DNA from: Yersinia nurmii
GTDB taxonomy: Bacteria; Pseudomonadota; Gammaproteobacteria; Enterobacterales; Enterobacteriaceae
DNA: 61,133 bases
Direction of reading: 5' to 3'
Assembly (NCBI RefSeq): GCF_001112925.1
Contig: NZ_CPYD01000011.1
Coordinates: forward strand, 1 to 61,133
Positions 20,455 to 30,837 of this stretch are shown here, piece by piece. Numbering within the stretch: position 1 is the stretch's first letter; each line of letters opens with the position of its first letter. The notes under the pieces were generated by a model, which had not been told where the DNA came from, did no database searches, and worked only from the letters and a program-made list of their open reading frames with translations. The translations under genes and the position numbers were made by a program.

Positions 20455-21471
20455 ATGCCATCCCTTCGTTTATTCATTTCTGATTCCTATGATCCTTGGT
20501 TCAATTTGGCTGTAGAGGAATGTATTTTCCGCCAAATGTCGCCGGATCAGCGAGTGCTTTTCCTCTGGCGAAACGATAATACCATTGTCATTGGCCGTGC
20601 TCAGAATCCGTGGAAAGAGTGTAATACGCGGCGTATGGCCGAAGACGGCATTAAACTGGCGCGTCGCAGCAGCGGCGGTGGGGCGGTATTCCACGATATG
20701 GGCAACACCTGCTTTACCTTTATGGCGGGCAAACCTGAATACGATAAAACGGTTTCCACTCAAATTATTCTTAATGCCCTCAAGACATTGGGTATCGACG
20801 CCACGGCCTCGGGTCGTAATGATCTGGTTGTTGTCACGGAAGGTGGCGAGCGCAAAGTTTCTGGCTCTGCTTACCGGGAAACCAAAGATCGCGGCTTCCA
20901 TCATGGAACCTTATTAATTAACGCCAATTTAGGGCGTCTGGTTGATTATCTTAATCCCGACCCCAAGAAACTACAGGCGAAAGGCATTGCCTCGGTGCGG
21001 TCGCGTGTCGCTAATCTGGTCGAGCTCATACCGAGTATCGATCATAAGCAGATTTGCAGAGCCATAGAGCAATCCTACTTTGATTACTACGGTGAACGCG
21101 CGCAGGCAGAAATTATTTCTCCACAAGCATTGCCGGATTTACCGGGCTTTAGCGAGCAGTTTGCCCGCCAAAGTAGCTGGGAATGGAATTTTGGTCAGGC
21201 GCCAGCTTTTAATCATCAAATGGACACGCGTTTTCAGTGGGGCGGCGTTGAGGTGCATTTGGATGTATTACGTGGTTCTATCGAGCGTAGCCAGATATTT
21301 ACCGATAGCATGAATCCAACGCCGCTGGAAACATTGGCCGAGCGGTTACCGGGCGTCGCTTATCGTCCTGAAGCGGTGGACGCACTTTGTCAGACGTTGA
21401 TCGCAGATTTTCCTGATTCACAGGCTGAATTAGTTGAACTACGCCATTGGCTGGTTGAGGAACTGAAGTAA
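20455..21471 (+). CDS. lplA: Lipoate-protein ligase A
   Basis: It activates free lipoate with ATP and attaches it to lysines of lipoyl domains (pyruvate and 2-oxoglutarate dehydrogenases, glycine cleavage H protein). The 338-aa length equals E. coli LplA. The lipoate-binding [15 protein letters not shown] (about 70-84) and the KVSGSAYRE lysine motif (about 133-141) are present, with the C-terminal accessory domain (about 250-338). Its stop overlaps the selO ATG by one base, so it is probably co-translated with selO. In E. coli the slot before selO holds ydiV, and lplA is elsewhere. Confidence 0.96.
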   Translation: MPSLRLFISDSYDPWFNLAVEECIFRQMSPDQRVLFLWRNDNTIVIGRAQNPWKECNTRRMAEDGIKLARRSSGGGAVFHDMGNTCFTFMAGKPEYDKTVSTQIILNALKTLGIDATASGRNDLVVVTEGGERKVSGSAYRETKDRGFHHGTLLINANLGRLVDYLNPDPKKLQAKGIASVRSRVANLVELIPSIDHKQICRAIEQSYFDYYGERAQAEIISPQALPDLPGFSEQFARQSSWEWNFGQAPAFNHQMDTRFQWGGVEVHLDVLRGSIERSQIFTDSMNPTPLETLAERLPGVAYRPEAVDALCQTLIADFPDSQAELVELRHWLVEELK

Positions 21472-22913
21472 TGCCGGATTTTGATAACAGCTATAGCCGG
21501 GAGTTACCTGGATTTTATACCCGTTTGCGGCCAACGCCGTTAAAAGGCGCGCGTTTGCTGTACCACAGCGCATCGCTGGCAGCAGAACTTGAACTGGATG
21601 ACAGTTGGTTCTCCGGCGATAAAGCCAAGGTTTGGGCTGGGGAACAATTGCTGCCGGGAATGGATCCGCTGGCTCAGGTATATAGCGGTCATCAGTTCGG
21701 CGTATGGGCAGGGCAATTGGGAGATGGACGGGGAATTTTGCTCGGTGAACAGCAACTGAGCGATGGTCGTCAGCTGGATTGGCACCTGAAAGGCGCGGGG
21801 CTGACGCCTTATTCACGAATGGGGGATGGGCGGGCGGTGTTACGCTCGGTAGTGCGTGAGTTTCTGGCCTCTGAAGCACTGCATCATTTAGGTATTGCCA
21901 GCAGTCGTGCACTCACCATTGTGACCAGCGAGAATCCGGTATTCCGCGAACAGCCTGAGCGCGGTGCGATGTTGTTGCGAGTGGCGGAAAGTCATGTTCG
22001 TTTCGGTCATTTCGAACATTTCTATTATCGCCAGCAGCCAGAACAGATTAAGCAATTAGCTGATTACGTCATTGCCCGCCATTGGCCGGATTTAAGTGAC
22101 GAAGCTAGGCCTTATCTGGCTTGGTTCACCGACGTGGTAGCGCGCACGGCGAGAATGATTGCGTCCTGGCAAACGGTAGGTTTTGCTCATGGTGTAATGA
22201 ATACAGACAATATGTCGATTCTTGGTATCACCATGGATTATGGCCCGTTCGGTTTTCTGGATGATTACCAGCCGGACTATATTTGTAACCATACCGACCA
22301 TCAGGGACGCTATGCCTTTGATAATCAACCGGCGGTGGCTTACTGGAATTTACATCGTTTGGGGCAGTCTCTATCCGGATTACTGACGGCGGCAGAGCTA
22401 CAGCAGGCATTGGACGCCTACGAGCCGGCGCTGATGGCGGCCTACGGGCAGCAAATGCGCGCCAAACTGGGCTTTTTCACTACCGATAAACAGGATAACG
22501 ATTTGTTGACCGGTTTATTGAGCCTGATGATGAAAGAAAAACAGGATTACACCCGTACGTTCCGTCGACTCAGTGAAACGGAGCAATCTTCCGCTCATTC
22601 ACCACTGCGGGATGACTTTGTCGATCGGGATGCCTTCGATAGCTGGTATGCGCAATATCGGACGCGGCTACAGCAAGAAACTATTGATGACGCTCAACGG
22701 CAGCAGGCGATGAAGTCAGTGAATCCTAAGCTGATTTTACGCAATTACTTGGCTCAGCAAGCGATTGAGCTGGCAGAAAATGACGATATCAGTGCATTGC
22801 ACAGGCTGCATTTGGCGTTGCAACAGCCTTATGCCGATAATGCTGAATATGACGATTTGGCTGCTTTGCCGCCAGATTGGGGAAAGCATCTGGAGATATC
22901 CTGTTCCAGCTAG
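21471..22913 (+). CDS. selO: Protein adenylyltransferase SelO (YdiU)
   Basis: A pseudokinase-fold enzyme that transfers AMP from ATP to Ser/Thr/Tyr of target proteins, linked in E. coli to redox stress and glutathionylation. It is 480 aa. [20 protein letters not shown] (about 105-124) and [13 protein letters not shown] (about 240-252) are the conserved nucleotide and metal motifs. The C-terminus ends Ser-Cys-Ser-Ser, with Cys478 in the place of the selenocysteine of eukaryotic SelO. Cys273 (DYICNHTD) is the likely disulfide partner, as in the E. coli protein. Confidence 0.96.
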   Translation: MPDFDNSYSRELPGFYTRLRPTPLKGARLLYHSASLAAELELDDSWFSGDKAKVWAGEQLLPGMDPLAQVYSGHQFGVWAGQLGDGRGILLGEQQLSDGRQLDWHLKGAGLTPYSRMGDGRAVLRSVVREFLASEALHHLGIASSRALTIVTSENPVFREQPERGAMLLRVAESHVRFGHFEHFYYRQQPEQIKQLADYVIARHWPDLSDEARPYLAWFTDVVARTARMIASWQTVGFAHGVMNTDNMSILGITMDYGPFGFLDDYQPDYICNHTDHQGRYAFDNQPAVAYWNLHRLGQSLSGLLTAAELQQALDAYEPALMAAYGQQMRAKLGFFTTDKQDNDLLTGLLSLMMKEKQDYTRTFRRLSETEQSSAHSPLRDDFVDRDAFDSWYAQYRTRLQQETIDDAQRQQAMKSVNPKLILRNYLAQQAIELAENDDISALHRLHLALQQPYADNAEYDDLAALPPDWGKHLEISCSS

Positions 22914-22952
22914 AAGAACCATGAATATTTATATTTCAAATATAACTGGTTG

Positions 22953-22987
22953 GGAGGACCAAGTGGAAACGCTTGGCCTCCGTTTTT
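22953..22987 (+). terminator. Intrinsic terminator after selO
   Basis: GGAGG-A-CCAAG (22953-22963) pairs with CTTGGCCTCC (22972-22981), with one bulged A, followed by a T-run of six. Confidence 0.88.
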
Positions 22988-23179
22988 TATGCCCCTCTAC
23001 CTGTAACGCGGCTGCTCCAAATTTAACCGTTTAGTTTTAACCAGTTGGCCCTTAAACGTTTGGTACAAATCATCTGAGCACATACGGGGAATAATGGCGT
23101 GGGCTAGCAATATCTAATCTAACCTGCGCAGTCCGAGTGGCTGAAAATCATATGCGCAGGTTAGATGATGGGAAGGGGA

Positions 23180-23992
23180 TTATTGTCGTAAATAAACCTG
23201 TGGCAACTGATTTTCAGGATGACTGTACACGCCTAAATCCGCCTGATACCAACGGGTTAGTATGTCGGTATGCAGCACTTCCTGTGGCGTACCTGCGGCG
23301 ACCAATCGGCCTTGATGCAGCAGTAAAATCCGATCGGCATACAGCGCGGCCAGATTGAGATCATGCAGGACACAACAGACCGACAACGGTTGTTTCTGCG
23401 TGAGCTGCCGCAACAAACGCAAACTGTGCTGCTGGTGGTGTAAATCCAGCGCCGAGGTTGGTTCATCGAGGAACAAACAGCGCGGAGACGGTTCTCGTTG
23501 CCAGAGCTGGGCCAGCACGCGGGCTAGCTGAACGCGCTGCTGTTCACCGCCAGAAAGCTGGCGATAATCGCGTTTAGCCAGGCTAGTACAGCCGGTTTGT
23601 TCCATAACCTGTTGTACTGCCTCGCGTTCCTGTAGTTTCCCGTGGGGCGTCCGCCCCATCGTCACCACCTCTTCCACGCTGAACGGGAATTTTAGGTCGC
23701 TGTATTGGCGCATCACTGCCCGGGTTTTCGCCAGTAGCGACTGCGGCCAACTGGCCAGGGATTTGCCTAACATATGGCAATCGCCGCTGCTGGCGGGCAA
23801 ATAGCCGGTGAGCAATCGCATCAGCGTGGACTTCCCCGCCCCGTTAGGGCCGATAATGGCGATCATTTCGCCGCTGCGAATCTGTAATGACACGTCTTGT
23901 ATGAGCTGACGTCCACCCAAAGCGAAACACAGGTTTTGCGCATCCAGTAATAGCGGTTGACTCGAATGAGAGGAAAATGCTGAATTATCCAC
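23180..23992 (-). CDS. hmuV: Haem ABC transporter ATPase HmuV (HemV)
   Basis: ATPase of the HmuTUV haem importer, 270 aa. Walker [10 protein letters not shown], signature [12 protein letters not shown], Walker [13 protein letters not shown] and the switch His in [10 protein letters not shown] are all present. It is the last gene of the haem operon and overlaps hmuU by 8 nt. The C-terminal [25 protein letters not shown] tail (the last 21 residues) is typical of HmuV and separates it from BtuD and FecE. The operon converges on selO. Confidence 0.96.
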   Translation of the reverse strand: MDNSAFSSHSSQPLLLDAQNLCFALGGRQLIQDVSLQIRSGEMIAIIGPNGAGKSTLMRLLTGYLPASSGDCHMLGKSLASWPQSLLAKTRAVMRQYSDLKFPFSVEEVVTMGRTPHGKLQEREAVQQVMEQTGCTSLAKRDYRQLSGGEQQRVQLARVLAQLWQREPSPRCLFLDEPTSALDLHHQQHSLRLLRQLTQKQPLSVCCVLHDLNLAALYADRILLLHQGRLVAAGTPQEVLHTDILTRWYQADLGVYSHPENQLPQVYLRQ

Positions 23993-24989
23993 GGGCGCGC
24001 TCCGGTTGACGTAATACCAGCCACAGGAAGTAAGGGCCGCCGATCAGGCTCGTGATCAACCCTACCGGCATTTCCGCAGGTGCAACCAGAGTACGAGCGA
24101 TAGTATCGGCGGTCAGCAGCAGACAGGCTCCACCCAAAGCCGCGCCGGGAAGCAGCCAGCGATGATCGGCACCTAAACGCATCCGAATCAGGTGGGGAAT
24201 CACCAGACCGATAAAGCCAATGACACCGCTTAAAGCTACGGCGGCACCTACCAGTAATGCGCTGAGGAGTAACAGCAATAGCTTAGTGCGATTAACGTTA
24301 ACGCCAAGATAATGCGCTTCTTCGTCACCTAATTGCAGCAAATTGAGTTTGCGCGCCTGGAATAACGTGGCCGCGCAGGCTGGCAGTACAAGCGAAGCGG
24401 CGATCAGTAAGGTTGGCCATTGAACCTGACTCAGGCTGCCCATCATCCATAGGGTAAACTGACGCAACTGCTGATCGTTGCTGAGATAGCTGAGAACCCC
24501 AATTGCCGCCATGCACAAAGCGTTAATGGCGATACCGGCCAACAGCAATCGGGACAGATTGCCGTGGCCAAACCGGCTTAGGGAGAAGATCAGCAGCGAA
24601 ATTAGCAAACTACCGATAAACGCGGCGATGATATGACCGTAAAAGGCCAGTACGCTGGGAAGACTAAAAGGCAAAACGATAACCATCGCGACGCACAACG
24701 CCGCGCCGCTGCTGATGCCCAGTAAACCGGGATCGGCCAGCGGGTTGCGAAACAAGCCTTGCATCACTGCACCTGAGGTTGCCAGCGCACAACCCACCAC
24801 GATAGCCAACAGCACGCGAGGTAAGCGAATATTCAGCCAGATCTGCCAAGAGGCATCGTCCAGCGAACTGTTCCACAGCGTGCGAAATGACAGCGTTAAA
24901 GCCCCCATATTGGCGGAACCAAGAGCCAAGAGAACCAACAGCGTTAGCAGGCCGCCCAGCGCATAACCGGGTGGCAAGTATCGTCTCAT
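23985..24989 (-). CDS. hmuU: Haem ABC transporter permease HmuU (HemU)
   Basis: A FecCD-family inner-membrane permease, 334 aa, with about ten helices. It shows [20 protein letters not shown] (about 86-105) and [16 protein letters not shown] (about 257-272). It is a paralogue of BtuC in this same window; the haem locus context assigns it. It overlaps hmuV by 8 nt and hmuT by 4 nt. Confidence 0.95.
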   Translation of the reverse strand: MRRYLPPGYALGGLLTLLVLLALGSANMGALTLSFRTLWNSSLDDASWQIWLNIRLPRVLLAIVVGCALATSGAVMQGLFRNPLADPGLLGISSGAALCVAMVIVLPFSLPSVLAFYGHIIAAFIGSLLISLLIFSLSRFGHGNLSRLLLAGIAINALCMAAIGVLSYLSNDQQLRQFTLWMMGSLSQVQWPTLLIAASLVLPACAATLFQARKLNLLQLGDEEAHYLGVNVNRTKLLLLLLSALLVGAAVALSGVIGFIGLVIPHLIRMRLGADHRWLLPGAALGGACLLLTADTIARTLVAPAEMPVGLITSLIGGPYFLWLVLRQPERARG

Positions 24990-25804
24990 TGACTCTGCTC
25001 CGCCGCCGCACGTATCTTGAGAAGCACATTCGGCGTCTCCAGGCCAAAACCCAACAGCGCCATATCATCCAGAATCAACACGCGCTTGTGTTTACCGGCT
25101 GGCGTTAAGGACAGACCGGAAAGCAGCCAGACTTTATCGATGCCGCCGAGGGATTTCACGCCATCGGTGGTCAGTAAGAGTAAATCCGGTGCGCTGGCGA
25201 TCACGCCTTCCTGCGACAGCGGGCGATAGCGGTTAAAGCCCTGCATGGCATTTTGCGCGCCCGCAGCGCGAATCATCGCGTCCGCAGCGGTATGCTGGCC
25301 AGCGGCCATAGGCGCGACGCCACCGTGGCTCATCACAAACAGCATTTTGACCGGCAGGGCGGTAGTGTTAACCGAGGCCAGTTTTTGCAGATAAGTTTGG
25401 CTAAGCTGCTCGCCTTTATCTGCCTGATTGACTGCAGTGGCGATCAGGGCAATCTTTTCAGGTACGGCTTCTGGCGTGGTATCACCGGGAATGGTGACCA
25501 CTTTCACGCCGCTATCGGTCAACTGTTTAAGCACCAGAGACGGTTCGGCCAGTTGGCTGGCAATAACCAGCGTTGGCTTCATCGCCAGAATCCCTTCGGC
25601 ATTGAGCTGGCGCATATAACCTACGTCCGGTAGGCTGCGAATGGCTGCTGGGGTCAGGCTGGTACTGTCGCGGGCGACCATTTCTGAACCTACGCCTAGG
25701 GCGTAGGTAATTTCAGAGACATCGCCACCAATAGTAACGATGCGTTCGGCCGCGACACTAGCCAGTGGCAGCGCCAATGTTAATGTCAGAAGCCAATTTT
25801 TCAT
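24986..25804 (-). CDS. hmuT: Periplasmic haem-binding protein HmuT (HemT)
   Basis: A class III solute-binding protein that passes haem from the outer-membrane receptor to HmuUV. I start it at the Met before [18 protein letters not shown], a clear signal peptide cleaved after VAA, giving 272 aa. The frame is open for 15 more codons upstream, but those lie inside hmuS. The mature protein begins [18 protein letters not shown], and the Tyr is a candidate haem ligand as in Yersinia HmuT. ATGA overlap with the hmuS stop. Confidence 0.93.
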   Translation of the reverse strand: MKNWLLTLTLALPLASVAAERIVTIGGDVSEITYALGVGSEMVARDSTSLTPAAIRSLPDVGYMRQLNAEGILAMKPTLVIASQLAEPSLVLKQLTDSGVKVVTIPGDTTPEAVPEKIALIATAVNQADKGEQLSQTYLQKLASVNTTALPVKMLFVMSHGGVAPMAAGQHTAADAMIRAAGAQNAMQGFNRYRPLSQEGVIASAPDLLLLTTDGVKSLGGIDKVWLLSGLSLTPAGKHKRVLILDDMALLGFGLETPNVLLKIRAAAEQSQ

Positions 25805-26859
25805 GCGGCGATGTCCTTGGTTGCCAATGAAGCAATCTGCTCGCGCCATTGGATCTGCTCAGGCTGACCTTCGCTGCGCTGACCAAATAATTGCGCAATT
25901 TGGGTGCCATCTGCGGCAAACAGTTCAAGACTAGTGACAAAACCGTCTTTAGTCGGTTTGCGCGTTACCCAGCTTTCGGCAATGGTGCTGGCAATCAAAT
26001 GCAGAGTGAAGCGACGGTTGTACACGTTAACCCATTCCTGGAAAGGCGCTTCTTTCTCAATGTGTGGCATGACACGTTCAATCTGACCGGTAAAGATCTG
26101 CACGCAGCCGCCGTTGCCGACAAAGATCATGATTTCATTTTGTTGTTCTTTAGCCGCGTTCAGAATTTGCACCAGCGCGCTGTTATCCACCGGATAAGCC
26201 AAATCATCGCCGACGGCGCGGAAAGCCTGCTGGCGCGTCAGGTTGTTACGTTTCAGCAACTGGAAGAACTGGTGAATGTCGGTCATTGCCCGCCATTCCT
26301 GATCGATTTGCTGATGATTGTCATTCGGTGTCACTTCAGCGGAATCAGCCTTAGGATGAATAACGATCTCCGGGTTGTTATCGGTACAGTATTTCTCGAC
26401 CAAAGCATGCCATGCAGCCATGTCGGTCTCATCAGTGTTATACACTTTATGAACTGCATTACCTTGTAGATCAAAGAATTGGAAGCTAAAACGCTCGCCG
26501 TTTTTAGCTGCTTCACGCAGAGCGAAAACGGCATCCCACTGGCCGAGGAACAGACGCAAATCCAGTTCACGCGGATTTAGGATCAATCCAGCGTGGCCGT
26601 TCAGGCTCTGATTCTGGTAGCGACCCATTTGCTCGTGTACCGCGTAACTATTGCGAGTAATAGATTTGGTCACGCCAACCGCTTCAAGTTCGGTCAGCAG
26701 AGTGCGAGCGTCCACGTTAAGGCGCTCGGCACCGTGACCTACGCGAGCGTGGGTCAATTCAGCTTCGCTGATACCAAGGATCTCTGCCAGATCGCGTGCA
26801 AATTTGCCTGGATTGTCGAGTTTAGCGCGCTCATATTGGGTAAACAGTATTGCTGACAT
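25801..26859 (-). CDS. hmuS: Haem-degrading or haem-carrier protein HmuS (HemS)
   Basis: Cytoplasmic HemS/HmuX/ChuS-family protein of 352 aa. It receives imported haem and, in several species, breaks it down to release iron. Two tandem homologous halves are visible (about 1-175 and 176-352), with the conserved [20 protein letters not shown] in the first half and [13 protein letters not shown] in the second. The His in the first half (VGHGAERL / EQMGRY region) is a possible haem ligand. It lies between hmuR and hmuT and overlaps hmuT by 4 nt. Confidence 0.94.
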   Translation of the reverse strand: MSAILFTQYERAKLDNPGKFARDLAEILGISEAELTHARVGHGAERLNVDARTLLTELEAVGVTKSITRNSYAVHEQMGRYQNQSLNGHAGLILNPRELDLRLFLGQWDAVFALREAAKNGERFSFQFFDLQGNAVHKVYNTDETDMAAWHALVEKYCTDNNPEIVIHPKADSAEVTPNDNHQQIDQEWRAMTDIHQFFQLLKRNNLTRQQAFRAVGDDLAYPVDNSALVQILNAAKEQQNEIMIFVGNGGCVQIFTGQIERVMPHIEKEAPFQEWVNVYNRRFTLHLIASTIAESWVTRKPTKDGFVTSLELFAADGTQIAQLFGQRSEGQPEQIQWREQIASLATKDIAA

Positions 26860-26945
26860 TCATTCTCTCCTGCTGGGAAATACCTGAGCCAGAGTCGGGC
26901 CTAGCTCAGGCAATTTAGACGGGGTAACTCATACCTAGGGATGAA

Positions 26946-28982
26946 TTACCATTGATAGCTAACGAACAGTTTGGCGTTGCGACCATCCTGCGGAATACCT
27001 TGTGGTGAGTAATATTCTTTATCGAAGGCATTACCCAGCACGGCGGTGGTCGTCACCCCTTTGAATTGATCGCGGCCTTTATAGCTAATGTAGAAATCAT
27101 TGACGCCGTAACCGGCTTGCTGTTTGGTGCTGCGGGTCACGATGTTGTTGCGTTCAACCATAGTGGCGACCCAACCGGCAGAGAAGCCTGTCGAAGCAAT
27201 CGGGATATCCAATGCGCTGGTGACGGTGTCTGGATTGCTGCTGTCGAGGAATTCGCCGGTGTCCATATTTTTGCCGCGGGTACGGTTATAGGCCAGATTC
27301 CAGCTAAACCAATCGGTTTGGTAATCCATGGTGGCATCCCAACCCCAGATTTTGGCGCGGTTAATATTGATAGAGGTGGTAGTGAAGGTATCGACTCTCA
27401 TATCAATTTTATCTTTGGCCTGCGTATCAAAGTAGCTGGCCTTGAATTTCAGGCTATCGTTCCCGGCTAAAACGCCATCAAAGTTCAGGCCGAAACCGAA
27501 CTCCTGCGTAGCATTGCTTTCGGGGCGAAGATTCGGGTTAGGTTTCCAATAGTTATTAAAACGCCCCATCGAGAAGTGTTTGGAATCATTATATATTTCG
27601 CCCATTGTCGGGGCGCGGAAGGCTTGGGCATAAGAGCCGAAAACCATCAGCCAGTCGGTTGGGTTTACGGTGACAGCACCGCGAGATGACCATTTATCTG
27701 CGTCAACATCGGCATTACCCTGGCTGCTGGCGCTGTAGCTGTCGAAACGCGTACCCGCCAGCAGGGTCACCGGCAGATCCCGTAGTGTGATTTCGTCCTG
27801 CGCCCAGCCGGAAGCAAAGTTGATTTTTGCCTGAGGGAAGCTGGTGGTGGCGCCGCCCGGCGTTTGTTCCTGACGATAAGCTTCGGTGCCGTAGGTCAAC
27901 AGGTGTGATGCTGCGCTGTCTGTGAACAGGCGAGTACGGTTTTCCAGTTTCGCGCCGTGGGTTTTCTGCTCACGACCTTCAAAGCCGGTACCCGGGGTAG
28001 TGGTATCAATATTGACATCGGAGTAGTAGGCCGTTGCCGTGGCATCCAGCCAATCCTGGCCCTGCGGATGCAGCGTATAACTTAACTGCGCGTCGCGCTG
28101 AATGGTCGAGCGGTTGGTCATCAAGTTACCGGCGGAAGCGGCGGGCGTTTGTGGATTCTTTGGCTCACGGGCGCGGTTATTGTAATAGCGCAGGTTGGTG
28201 CTTAGAGACTGATTATCATCAATGGTCCAAGTCCCTTTCGCCAGAACGTTGCTAATCGCTTCGTCATTGGGGGCGTTGAAACCATTGCTCTGGCGAATAT
28301 TACCGACGTCGCGAGTGCCAAATGAAATCAAACCGTCCAGATCATCGGTTTTACCGAAGGCAGAAGCGCCCATGCCCAAGCTATGGTCACCGGTAGCACC
28401 TAAGCCAAATACGCGGTAACCGGTATTGTGACCCGGCTCCAGCAGATCGGCGGCATCCACAGTTTGATAGGAAATAACGCCACCCAATGCGCCGCTGCCG
28501 TATAGCATGGCCGCTGGGCCACGCACGATTTCAATCTGTTTGACCAGCATAGGATCGAGGAAGGTGCTATTGATATGGCCGGTGTCGGTGCCTTGACGGA
28601 TGCCGTCGACCAGTGTCAATACGCCGTTACGGTTATAGCCGCGCAGGCTGACGTCCTGACCGTTAGTGCGCCCCGTGCCTGAAATTAGGATGCCCGGCAC
28701 GCGACGCAGCATATCGGCTGAGGTGCTGGCCGTCTGGCTGAGCGGTGAATCCCCTTCAATAACCGTCACCATCATTGGTGCGTCAAAGCTGCTGCGAGGG
28801 TTACCCGTGGCGATAACGGTCATGGTTTCACTGGAATGAGCCGCTTTTTTCTTGGCTGTTTCTGTTGTGGCAGCGGATTCGCTCAATGTGGTAGTCGCAG
28901 CGTAGGCCAGCGAAGGAATGGCGCAGGCGATAGCCAAACTTAGCGATGACGCACGGAACAACGTAGATGAAACACGAGACAT
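26946..28982 (-). CDS. hmuR: TonB-dependent outer-membrane haem receptor HmuR (HemR)
   Basis: It binds haem or haemoproteins at the cell surface and imports haem with TonB energy. From the Met before SRVSSTLFRASS it is 678 aa with a signal peptide ending SLAYA; a Met five codons earlier is possible, but its codon overlaps the GGAG that serves the chosen start. A TonB box-like ETMTVIATG follows, then the plug and a 22-strand barrel ending in Trp (VSYQW). The haem receptor marks FRAP (QAFRAPTMGE) and NPNL (KPNPNLRPE) are both present, with a His between them, as in Yersinia HemR. Confidence 0.96.
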   Translation of the reverse strand: MSRVSSTLFRASSLSLAIACAIPSLAYAATTTLSESAATTETAKKKAAHSSETMTVIATGNPRSSFDAPMMVTVIEGDSPLSQTASTSADMLRRVPGILISGTGRTNGQDVSLRGYNRNGVLTLVDGIRQGTDTGHINSTFLDPMLVKQIEIVRGPAAMLYGSGALGGVISYQTVDAADLLEPGHNTGYRVFGLGATGDHSLGMGASAFGKTDDLDGLISFGTRDVGNIRQSNGFNAPNDEAISNVLAKGTWTIDDNQSLSTNLRYYNNRAREPKNPQTPAASAGNLMTNRSTIQRDAQLSYTLHPQGQDWLDATATAYYSDVNIDTTTPGTGFEGREQKTHGAKLENRTRLFTDSAASHLLTYGTEAYRQEQTPGGATTSFPQAKINFASGWAQDEITLRDLPVTLLAGTRFDSYSASSQGNADVDADKWSSRGAVTVNPTDWLMVFGSYAQAFRAPTMGEIYNDSKHFSMGRFNNYWKPNPNLRPESNATQEFGFGLNFDGVLAGNDSLKFKASYFDTQAKDKIDMRVDTFTTTSININRAKIWGWDATMDYQTDWFSWNLAYNRTRGKNMDTGEFLDSSNPDTVTSALDIPIASTGFSAGWVATMVERNNIVTRSTKQQAGYGVNDFYISYKGRDQFKGVTTTAVLGNAFDKEYYSPQGIPQDGRNAKLFVSYQW

Positions 28983-29084
28983 CTGGCAATTCTCCATATG
29001 TAGTTAAACATAATCATTAGAATGCTGGCTGCCTCGATCGGACGATCTGGGTGGCTCGCGAAAAAGTATCTCAAGGAACAGTTA

Positions 29085-29282
29085 TTATTTGGTCAATATC
29101 AACTTGCCGGATTTGGTCTGCCGCAGCTGATAAAATTGCCCTTGATGGTTGATAATGACGAGTCCATGTCTACCAAGCAGTTGCTCGCTATTGATGCAAG
29201 CAGGTTGCTCCAACGGCGGGGGCGAATCTTCCGTTCCGCTAGCAGTTGCAGGATACAAATTGCTGTAAGTAGAGTTATTCAT
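29085..29282 (-). CDS. hemP: Haem uptake protein HemP (HmuP)
   Basis: A 65-aa small protein of the HemP family. The conserved C-terminus SEQLLGRHGLVIINHQGQ followed by QLRQTKSGKLILTK is diagnostic. It is the first gene of the haem locus, about 100 nt before hmuR. In some bacteria HmuP is needed for full hmuR expression; its biochemical role is unclear. A TTG three codons upstream is possible, but ATG (29280-29282) is preferred. Confidence 0.9.
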   Translation of the reverse strand: MNNSTYSNLYPATASGTEDSPPPLEQPACINSEQLLGRHGLVIINHQGQFYQLRQTKSGKLILTK

Positions 29283-29310
29283 TAGATGCAAACAGAAATG
29301 GTTATCAATT

Positions 29311-29347
29311 TGATAATCATTATCATGTGAATGAGAGGTTACATCAA
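29311..29347 (-). promoter_or_regulatory. hemP promoter with perfect 7-1-7 Fur box
   Basis: On the minus strand a -35 TTGATG (29342-29347) and a -10 GATAAT (29319-29324) are 17 bp apart. The -10 lies inside TGATAATCATTATCA (29311-29325), an exact 7-1-7 Fur inverted repeat, and further Fur-like sequence extends to 29301. Fur with iron would block RNA polymerase, so haem uptake should turn on when iron is low. Confidence 0.92.
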
Positions 29348-29635
29348 GTAAAATATTGCCATGGACAACTTTTTTGATTTCCTGCTGTCTCTTGTCTATC
29401 TCATTAATTACAAAAAGAAAAAATTATATACAAAACAACTCTTCTGATGAAAGCGACGAGACGATAGCCGAATAGGCTAATTTATTTAACAATTGGGGTT
29501 ATTATGTTATGTAAAAGTCAGCGCTGAGGAAGAAGGGAATTCAGGAAGAATCAACCAGTTCAGATGCCTGATGACATCTGAATCTGGCCAAATTTGAAGC
29601 AACAATGATTAACGCTGATTGTCGGTTGGGGCAGG
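29348..29635. other. Intergenic region between the haem locus and aroH
   Basis: AT-rich spacer, no gene seen. An 8-bp hairpin (TTCAGATG at 29559-29566, CATCTGAA at 29575-29582) lies downstream of aroH and may mark its 3' end, but it lacks a T-run. Confidence 0.5.
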
Positions 29636-30682
29636 TTAGAAACGGGTATTCACCGCGTCATTCAGAATCGCTAATAAATGTTCGGTATCGGCCCAGCTCA
29701 GGCAAGGATCGGTGATGGATTGGCCGTAGGTTAACGGCTGTCCGGCCACGATTTTTTGCGTGCCTTCGACCAGGAAACTCTCCGCCATCACACCTACGAT
29801 GGCCGTAGAACCGGCGCGAATTTGCTGACCGATATCTTCGGCGACGTCCAACTGGCGACGATGCATTTTCTGGCAGTTGCCGTGGCTGAAATCGATCACC
29901 AAATGCTCGGGTAAATCGAATTCACGCAGGCTATCACAGGCAGCAGCAATGTCTGCCGCGCCGTAGTTAGGCTGTTTACCGCCGCGCATAATAATGTGGC
30001 CGTAAGGGTTACCGCTGGTTTGGTAGATGGTCATCTGTCCGGTTTTGTCCGGCGACAGGAACATATGACCGGCCTGAGCCGCACGAATGGCGTCAATGGC
30101 GATGCGGGTGTTGCCATCGGTACCGTTTTTAAAGCCAACCGGACAGGACAACGCTGACGCCATTTCACGGTGGATCTGACTTTCCGTGGTGCGCGCGCCG
30201 ATTGCACCCCAGCTAATTAAATCGGCAATATATTGCCCGGTTACCATATCCAAAAACTCGGTGGCGGTTGGTAATCCCAATTCATTAACGCTCAGCAGCA
30301 GCTTACGTGCCAATTCTATGCCCAGATTGACCTGACAGGAGCCATCTAGCGTCGGATCTGAGATCAAACCTTTCCAGCCCACCACGGTGCGAGGCTTCTC
30401 GAAATAGGTTCGCATCACGATTTCCAGTCGATCCGCATAGCGTTCCCGCAGTACATTCAAGCGAGTAGCATAATCAATGGCAGCACCCAGATCGTGAATA
30501 GAGCAGGGGCCGACCACCACTAATAGACGAGGATCTTCACCGGTCAGGATTTTTTCAATACGCTTACGTGACGCTGTCACGTTACTTGCTACGTCGGAAG
30601 AGATAGGCAACTTGTCCGCCAACTGCTGTGGCGTGATCAGGCTATCGATGCGCGCGGTCCGCAGTTCATCTGTTTTATGCAT
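29636..30682 (-). CDS. aroH: 3-deoxy-7-phosphoheptulonate synthase, AroH type
   Basis: It condenses phosphoenolpyruvate and erythrose 4-phosphate to DAHP, the first step of the shikimate pathway. It is 348 aa, equal to E. coli AroH, the tryptophan-sensitive isozyme, and the position next to ppsR matches E. coli. Conserved blocks are GPCSIHD (about 60-66), MRTYFEKPRTVVGWKGL (about 91-107), ATEFLDMVTGQY and DFSHGNCQK. Isozyme assignment rests on similarity and synteny. I find no TrpR-type CTAG palindrome in the gap upstream, though a CRP-like site is there. Confidence 0.93.
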   Translation of the reverse strand: MHKTDELRTARIDSLITPQQLADKLPISSDVASNVTASRKRIEKILTGEDPRLLVVVGPCSIHDLGAAIDYATRLNVLRERYADRLEIVMRTYFEKPRTVVGWKGLISDPTLDGSCQVNLGIELARKLLLSVNELGLPTATEFLDMVTGQYIADLISWGAIGARTTESQIHREMASALSCPVGFKNGTDGNTRIAIDAIRAAQAGHMFLSPDKTGQMTIYQTSGNPYGHIIMRGGKQPNYGAADIAAACDSLREFDLPEHLVIDFSHGNCQKMHRRQLDVAEDIGQQIRAGSTAIVGVMAESFLVEGTQKIVAGQPLTYGQSITDPCLSWADTEHLLAILNDAVNTRF

Positions 30683-30727
30683 GGATATTCTCTAAAAATG
30701 TTCTTCTCTGCGGCAGGAATACCGGGA

Positions 30728-30743
30728 AGTGATGGCGATCACA
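30728..30743. promoter_or_regulatory. CRP-like palindrome upstream of aroH
   Basis: AGTGA-N6-TCACA (30728-30743) fits the CRP consensus TGTGA-N6-TCACA at nine of ten positions. It lies about 45-60 bp upstream of the aroH start. It sits between two halves of a 9-bp inverted repeat, CTCTGCGGC (30706-30714) and GCCGCAGAG (30771-30779). Confidence 0.4.
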
Positions 30744-30837
30744 ATAAACCAAAACCAGACGAATTCAACCGCCGCAGAGGAGATTAATAGAATTTATATC
30801 GAATTCGGAATGATCAATCATTTATATGAATACAACC

